From Chytridium lagenaria (Eukaryota > Chytridiomycota > Chytridiomycetes > Chytridiales > Chytridiaceae), in the NCBI GenBank assembly GCA_025449115.1, contig JAHLKC010000018.1, forward strand, positions 124,001-188,000: DNA of 64,000 nt, in the 5' to 3' direction. A program made the position numbers and the translations under genes. Below are positions 57,739 to 64,000 of this stretch, in pieces. The notes below the pieces were generated by a model that had not been told where the DNA came from, made no database searches, and was given only the letters and a program-made list of their open reading frames with translations. Positions within the stretch are counted from its first letter, which is position 1. Every line of letters begins with the position of its first letter.

Positions 57739-60700
57739 ATGACGAAAGAAAACGACGACAAACCGGTGATGTTTGATGGGACACAGTTTCCACATCTGGA
57801 AGTACCGCATGATCGGGTACTTGAAAGGCAAAGGCCTTTGGAAGATCGTTGAAAAGGGCTGGACGCCCTACGCAGTCGTTGACACGCCTACAAATGCCGA
57901 AAAGAAGACTAGGTTAGAAGAAGAAGACCTGGATATGAAAGCAAAAGCCAGAATCGAATCAAGAGTTCACGACATCATCCTACCGTTGATACAGGATGAA
58001 TCCACTGCAAAGCGACATGGGATAAAATAATCGAGACCTATGAAGAAAGGCTCAGACGAACAGAAACGCGATTAGACGTAAACTCACGAACTTGAAGATG
58101 AAAGAAGAAGACGACTTAAAGACTTACATCGCGGAGGTCTCGTCAACCATTCAGCAACTGAAGGCAGCGGGGGAAGACACGGCAACCCCGCAACACATCT
58201 CCATCCTCTTGACGACCCTCCCGGAAGCATACGACATCATAGTCAATCTCCTCGAGAACGAACCCAAAGCCGAGGCTGACTATGCCTATGTCGTTGGAAA
58301 GCTGTTAGATCATGAAACGAAACTGAAAGAGAGAAAGAAAGAAAATGAAGAGAACGAAGGCGCTCAGGCTCACGCTGCATGAGTACAGCTACACCGCTAC
58401 AATCAACAACAAGACACCGCGGCGGCGAGGACCGAGAATGCTACAATTGCGGAAAGAAAGGCCACTTAGCAAGAGACTGTTGGAGCGCGAGAAGAAATAA
58501 CGACAACAGAAATGAAAGAGACAACGAACCCAAGCTCAACCTGCGGCTGCAGGAAGAGGTTTTACCGTGGAAGAGGTCGCGGTGGTTTCCGTGGTCGAGG
58601 AGGACGCGGAAGAGGAGGTCGAGGCCGAGGTGGTTGGAATCGAGGACCTAATGCAAACCTGGCAAACCAAAACAACAATCAGAACAACAACAACGGAGGA
58701 AATCCTGTGGTATTCGTTGCAGCAGTACCTACCGTCAACATGAGCTCGGAAGGCGGTCCGCAGACTAGAGACACCAGATGGATGTTAGACTCTGGAGCCA
58801 CTCACCACATGACGTTCCAGCGCAACATCCTGTCGAACTACCGCTCCATTCAGTGCAACATCAGCACTGCCGACAACAACAGCAACCTTGAATCCCGTGG
58901 AGTTGGTGACTGTGAAGTGAAGATTAGAAACGGTGAAAGAACAGGAACGTTAATACTCAAGAACGTCTTATACGTACCAAACATCGGACGGAACCTGATC
59001 TCGCTTGGGATGGCGAGAAAGAAGGATCTTGACATATTCCCGAAGGACGACGGATACGACCTCAAACCCAAGAAAGAACCGTCAGCACAAGCACTTGCAA
59101 CGTTTACCTACAGCAGCAAAGAGAATCTCATTTATCTTGATCAAGTCATCGAATTCAAGCCAAGCACCGCCTCAGCAAAGGTCGATAAGCCTCTGACGCC
59201 GCACCATGGCACTTGCGGATGGGTCATCTAGGAAAGAAGGGATGAAGAAGTTAATGAAGTAGCGAAGGGGTCAAGATGACGAATGAAGATGACACTTACC
59301 TGTTGAGGTTGTGTTGATGGAAAAATGACAAGACATCATTCCTGACAAACCCGACGAGTTGAAAGCCAAGGAGCCTCTCGAGAAAATCCACGTTGACATC
59401 GTTGGACTATGAAGACCGCGTCAAATGGCGGCGCACGTTACTTCCTCACCATCGTCGACAGGCGACAAACTACGTTACCGTTTACCTGTGCAAGAAGAAG
59501 AATGAGTCATTCAAGTTCATCAAAAGTTTAAAGAAGAAGCCGAGAAGAAATAAAAGGAAGTCATTGAAATCGTGGAGACAACGCGGCGAATTCAACAACA
59601 AACTAATGAAGGATTGGTGCTTAGAGCATGGGATTAGACTTACCTTCACCATGCCGTACACACCGCAACAGAACGGTGTTGCCGAACGTATGAACAGGAC
59701 CTTGAACGAGAGGTCTAAAAGCATGTTAAGTTCTTCAAAACTCGAAACGCGTTTTTGGGGTGAAGCCGTGATGGCTGCAGCTTACCTCATTAACCGATCA
59801 CCAACCCGAACGAACGAACAAGATGCAACGCCGCTTGAGAGATTTGCTGGAGTTAAACCTGACTTGTCAAGACTCCGTGGTTGGGGTTGCCTGGCACTCG
59901 TATTGATACCCAAGCAGCAACGTAAGAAGGGTGATTTCAACGCACGACGGTGTGCTCTCGTTGGGTATGAGCCGCTGGGCTATCGCCTTTGGGATTTGCA
60001 AACGAATAAGTTAGTTAGAAGCAAGTCAGTCATTTTTAACGAGGGAGTAATGGCGGCGGAAGCAGAGAAGGGAGAATCAAAGTTTGAAGGGGAGGTTCAA
60101 GAATGGAAAAACGATCTAGACTTACCGGATTACTCTACAGACTCGTCAAGCTCTGGTGGAAGTGAACTTGATACGGCGGTAAACGACGAAGACTCTGAAG
60201 ATGAAGAAGATGATAATGTTAGTTATCATACACCCGATCGCGATGACGGTGAAGATGAAGAAAGAGAGGAACCTCACTCACCTACGGTTCGTCGATCCGG
60301 TGGAAGAAGAGTTCCAAACTTCCGTGAAGACCTGGATGAGCCTTACGAAACATCCCTTCGAAGGTCATCACGGAATAAGAAGAAACCTGGAGAGTTTTGG
60401 ACGGTTAGACCATCAGCAAACACGGCATCATTAGAAGATGACGACGAACCAAAGACCTACCAGGAAGCGATGGGTAGGAAGGAAAAGGACGAGTGGAGGA
60501 AAGCGATGGAGGAAGAAATGAAAAGTTTGGTTGAGATGGGAACATGGAAGTTGGTTCCCCGACCTAAAGGGAGAAAGATTATTAAATCAGGATGGGTGTA
60601 CAAAACAAAGCGAGATGAGTTGGGAAATCTCGATAAACGAAAAGCGAGATTTGTTGCTAAAGGTACTCGCAGAAACAAGGAATCGACTATACGAGAAATT

Positions 60701-61979
60701 CGCACTGTATCAAGCAAGCAACGTTGAGAGTGATGCTTGCGGTCGCTTGTCAAGAAAACATGGAGATTCGACAATACGACGTCAAGACCGCGTTCTTGAA
60801 TGGGAAGTTGGAAGATCATGAGATATATTTGAACAGCCTGAAGGATTCGTCGTTGAAGGGAAGAAGACTGGGTGTGCCTGTGCATGAAGAGTCTCTACGG
60901 ATCGTTCAAGCACCAATGTGTTTCAACACCAACTTGAACACGTTCCAAGTCGACGAGGAGAAGTTTATTCGCTCAGGGCGGATCCGTGTCTTTATTACAA
61001 GCGAAACGGCAAGGATCTCACCTTGAAGGAGTTTACGTTGATGATATCATAGAAGCATCGACGAGCAAGGAGAATTAGATCGATCAGAAAAACGATTCAT
61101 GAACGTTACCGAGGTACAAGAGCCCAAGTTTTCGATACGTCCTGGTGCAATGTCGTATGATCGTGTAAAAGGGAAGATTGTGGTGTTCCAGCAGAGATAC
61201 ATCGAAACGATGGGTCAAAAGCTGGAATTACCGAAAACTCTTTTACACTAACCCCAATGGACGCGTGAAGAAACTCCTGAAGAACATGGAAGGGAGATAA
61301 TGAAAACGAACGAGAAGAATCAAGGATACCGACAGTACACTGGATCCTTAATGCATGCGATGATTGGAACTCGACCTGATATAGCATTCGCGTTGGAATG
61401 AGCGCTAGGTTTCAAGAGAACCTTACCCAGCGCATTGGGATGCGCTTTACCGAACTTGTGGATACTTACAGCAACGAAGCAATTGGAATTCAGTATACTA
61501 GAAAGGACAAACTGGAATTGTGGGATATGCAGACGCCGACATGGGAACGGATCCAGACGACATGAAGTCAACAGTGGTTTTGTGATCACGTTGAACGGGG
61601 GAGCTGTGGTGTGGGGAAGAAGAAACAAGCAACGACGCTCAGTCTACCGCACAAGCTGAATATGTTTCACTTAGTGAAGCATCTCACATATGATATGGGT
61701 TAGCCAACTTCTGGGGGAGTTGGGTTATACGTTTAATGACCTCCGGTGATTACGGCGACAACACGACAGCAAATTCCCTCGCCAGCACGCCGATAATATC
61801 GCAAAGTTCGCGACACGGGATAGAAGGTTCCACGTCATACGAGATAGGGTTAACGCGAAGAAATACGCGTGGAGTACCTGAAACGAAGGAGCAACCTGCA
61901 GACTTGTTACGAAAGCTTTGCCTCGAACGAAGTTTGAAGAATTACGAGCAAAGTTTGGATGGTTAAGGTGGTTGATTAA
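57739..61979 (+). pseudogene. A3 gag-pol polyprotein (frameshifted)
   Basis: ATG 57739 opens MTKENDDKPVMFDGTQF. The frame slips one base near 57786 and again at several points. Domains in order: Gag; zinc knuckle CYNCGKKGHLARDC (about 58440); protease WMLDSGATHHMTFQ (about 58780); integrase from about 59380 with PYTPQQNGVAERMNR (about 59655); the acidic linker and ETSLRRSSRNKKKPGEF (about 60345); RT with KARFVAKG and YDVKTAFLNGKLEDHE (about 60640-60810); and RNase H to the stop at 61977-61979. The longest open stretch (about 59570-60690) covers integrase to early RT. Beyond 61000 single-base losses are dense, many of them in homopolymers, so the reading frame is unusable as given. Confidence 0.88.
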
Positions 61980-62008
61980 AACTGCAAGGTTAGAAAGCTG
62001 AGGGAGAA

Positions 62009-62403
62009 TGTTGGGTTTATTCATCTTTCTATTTTTTTTCTCACCCCATTCGTTATTTTGTCTAAGTTATTTTTCCCCCGAACCTGTTTGTTTACGCGTT
62101 ATTTTAAGTTTTGAGTTGATCAGTTAATTGAGCTCCTCATTCCATTGAGGAAGCGTTAATCCCTTTAACCTTATTACTTTATGTTTTATTTATGATACGT
62201 AATTGGAGGGATTTACGGGTCATGAGTTCTGGTGTAAATCCCCACCCTCTAATGTATTGCGAAAAAGAGTTAACATGAATATATGGAAGTTTCGTAGTCA
62301 TTACTCCCTGTCACCGCTGGAGACTCCATCACAATTTGTTATAGTTTATTTCTCTTTATTCATAATTATAATTTACATACAATTGAGCCCCGTAACCCCT
62401 ACA
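62009..62403 (+). repeat. 3' LTR of A3 (family A)
   Basis: A 395-bp copy of the 5' LTR with single-base losses (CACCC/ACC, CATTTGAGG to CATTGAGG, TACATG to TAATG, ACCTCCC to ACTCCC). It is preceded by the tract GCTGAGGGAGAA. Confidence 0.92.
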
Positions 62404-62427
62404 TAGAAGGGAGTTCCAATCACAAAC
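62404..62427 (-). repeat. Family C 5' LTR, short right part after A3
   Basis: TAGAAGGGAGTTCCAATCAC continues the LTR interrupted at 57222, as judged from the reverse complement of 53810-54315. It then switches abruptly to the opposite orientation. Confidence 0.65.
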
Positions 62428-62891
62428 ACTTGCCTCACGAGAACGCTCAGGATCACTTTCACCATAAGTCCGCGACATTGGCCCAACACTAGAGTGATCT
62501 GGAATTTACACGTTGTCAGAGTTGAGCGCGAACGCGCCCACTAGGCTTCTTTTTACTTTCTGGACTCATTTTGAATTTCCCACTTTGATTTACCTTGCTG
62601 GATTGGTTAATTTTCTTCATGCCAGTTTATTATAACTCTACCTTTGTGATCTGACATTCCCTTCTAGCCTTTATTCCCTGTGTTTCCGTTAAGGCTTTCT
62701 CATTTGTTTACCTTTGTATTGGAGAGTTAAACGTGTGAGTGTACGTGTCTCCAATAGGTTTATCTTTGTGTTTATTGTCTTTGCTCATTACATGTTTGTT
62801 TAAGTATTTAAAGACTCGTGTGTGAGTCAAAACGAATAAGAGCGTCGTTCAAGCAACACTTTATTGAGCCCATGAACAGCAATACTCAAAA
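62428..62891 (+). repeat. Family C LTR, diverged, plus orientation
   Basis: It matches 53810-54315 from its ACTTGACTCACGAGG block to its end, with many substitutions. It lacks the first ~20 bp of the LTR and ends AATACTCAAAA instead of AGTATTCAACA. It meets the preceding 24 bp of inverted LTR head to head. Confidence 0.75.
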
Positions 62892-63448
62892 TGCTCCTTG
62901 GCACGCGTAGCTTCTTCATCATCGAATGATATAGACCTCTTGCTTGATACGCACATGCCTCTCATGCTGATTGTAGCGAACTTGGGTTCGACTGCGTATC
63001 TTGGCTGCACCTATATATCTCCTCCTTGAGATTGCCGTTGAAAAACGCCGTTTTGACATCGTATGGCGCAAAACCATCCCTTCATGTCTGCTACTCGAGG
63101 GCTGTCCAAAAGTTCGCCCCTTTCAATACTGGTACCGCCACTAAGTAGTCCACGCCCTCCTTCTGCAAATATCCCTTCGCAACGAATCGAGCTTTTCTCC
63201 TTTCCATGGAGGCGTTTTCCTTTCGCTTGTAACGTAGCACCCATCACTCTTGATAATGTGCTACCCTTTGGTCGAGGCACCAGACACACGTTTGATGCTC
63301 CAACAAAGGCTGGTACTCCTCCTGGAGAGCAATCAACCATTGTCCTAAATGACGCATCCAACGGTCCTCAACGGTTGCTCCGATCTGTCACGTCCTCATC
63401 ACGCGTTACGGTCATTGTGTGTGCTACAGACTTGCGTGGACACGAGCG
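62892..63448 (-). pseudogene. Family C-like Copia reverse transcriptase fragment
   Basis: The minus strand contains CLVPRPKGST, then KARFVAKG-like sequence (about 63185) with YLQKEGVDY, and YDVKTAFFNGNLKEEIY (about 63060-63020). These are the first conserved blocks of copia RT (VxRPxGxxxI..KWV, KARLVAKGYxQxxGxDY, DVKTAFLNGxLxEEIY). Stops and shifts break it. It is bounded by an LTR on each side. It may be the RT missing from the element at 54538-56957, moved by rearrangement, or part of another copy. Confidence 0.65.
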
Positions 63449-63861
63449 TCTAGGGCTTACCGGGCTCTTGTAATTACACAATATAACTAATAACTTATAA
63501 CAACAAATGTAAACTGGTGAAAGGTCTCTAGAGTGATTACTGATTAAGACTGATGACAACTAACTTCATATTTTTAAACACTTCCAAAACACTACAGATA
63601 AATATGAAGGTGGCACTCCGTGCTAACAAGGTCTCATGACCCGTTATTCCTCATTGTCACAAACAAATACGTAAGAAACTTAATCAAATAACGCCGGGGA
63701 TTACCTGCGGGGATTAACGCTGACACAGATGTTATGAGCAGCAAAATGAAGAGTAAGTTTTAACTCAGAAATTTAGGCAGGAAACAATGCAAGGGCATAA
63801 TGAACAAAGTGAAATAAAGAATGCTGGTAAGTAAAACAAACTAGAAAGATGAAACCCAACA
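63449..63861 (-). repeat. 3' LTR of family B element
   Basis: A 413-bp LTR beginning TCTAGGGCTTACCGGGCTC (terminal TG changed to TC) and ending GATGAAACCCAACA. It is homologous to 49695-50087. A polypurine tract (63862-63876) and a pol C-terminus follow, so it is a true 3' LTR rather than a solo copy. Confidence 0.85.
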
Positions 63862-63891
63862 TTTGCCCCCTCAGCTTTCTAAACGTGCATT

Positions 63892-64000
63892 TTACACAAC
63901 TACTTTAGCCATCCCAAACTTAGCGCGTAATCCTTCAAACTGAGCTCGCGGCAACGCTTTAGTAAACAATTGCACGTTTTAACTTCATTTTAAGTAGTCG
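63892..64000 (-). pseudogene. Family B Copia pol, C-terminal end (runs off window)
   Basis: The minus strand reads TKALPRAQFEGLRAKFGMAK, then VVV and a stop at 63892-63894. This matches the RNase H C-terminus of family A (TKALPPTKFEELQAKFGMVR). The rest of the element lies beyond the right edge; slippage near 63980 prevents longer reading. Confidence 0.7.

Larger units (their letters stand above)
57223..62403 (+). mobile_element. Full-length Ty1/copia retrotransposon A3
   Basis: A 5.18-kb family A element on the plus strand with two LTRs (57223-57623 and 62009-62403) and a perfect 5-bp duplication TAGAA (57218-57222 and 62404-62408). It inserted into the 5' LTR of the family C element. The LTRs are almost identical apart from single-base deletions concentrated in the 3' copy. 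Confidence 0.93.

Noticed and set aside
59393..60727. 444-codon plus-strand frame considered as a host gene
   Set aside because: It is the integrase-linker-RT part of A3.

Overview
The window looks like nuclear DNA of a fungus. The left 38 kb holds tightly packed, intron-containing genes. Introns are short GT..AG introns of about 45-170 nt, and neighbouring genes are often separated by only 25-250 bp. The gene set includes POM152 (a fungal nuclear-pore membrane protein), KAP120/importin-11, PEX2, SPT6, deoxyhypusine hydroxylase and a NIPA-type magnesium transporter. The RAVE subunit Rav1 carries an animal-type (rabconnectin-3/DMXL) C-terminal WD40 block, which argues against budding yeast. 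The species cannot be named from the sequence.

Layout. 1-3532 (+): the 3' end of an MFS transporter and a degenerate DNA polymerase X gene. 4029-6474 (+): an unrecognised Ser/Thr/Pro-rich single-pass membrane protein. 7147-19803 (-): five compact genes, namely mitochondrial-type nucleoside diphosphate kinase, SPT6, deoxyhypusine hydroxylase, a very small PET100-like gene and a KAP120-like importin. 19829-33947 (+): PEX2, RAV1/DMXL and POM152. The KAP120 and PEX2 start codons face away from each other across 25 bp. 34440-35150 (-): a methyltransferase-like protein. 36142-38117 (+): a NIPA transporter. These are housekeeping functions (transcription elongation, eIF5A hypusination, respiratory assembly, nuclear transport, peroxisome import, V-ATPase assembly); no shared pathway is evident.

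38-43.3 kb is gene-poor and holds two opposed fragments of a DDE (Harbinger/IS5-like) transposase plus old diverged repeats. From 43.3 kb to the right edge the window is a nest of Ty1/copia LTR retrotransposons of three families, called A, B and C here. An old C element on the minus strand was invaded by A1 (44021-49207, TSD GCGCG), A2 (49323-54537) and, inside its 5' LTR, by A3 (57223-62403, plus strand, TSD TAGAA). A2 was itself hit by a solo B LTR (TSD AAACA) and a solo C LTR (TSD CTTCC). A B element runs off the right edge.

Many real genes and all retroelement copies change reading frame by one or two bases, often in homopolymers, while conserved protein sequence continues in the next frame. 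Much of this is best explained by uncorrected long-read indel errors, so exon borders and apparent pseudogenes should be read with that in mind.
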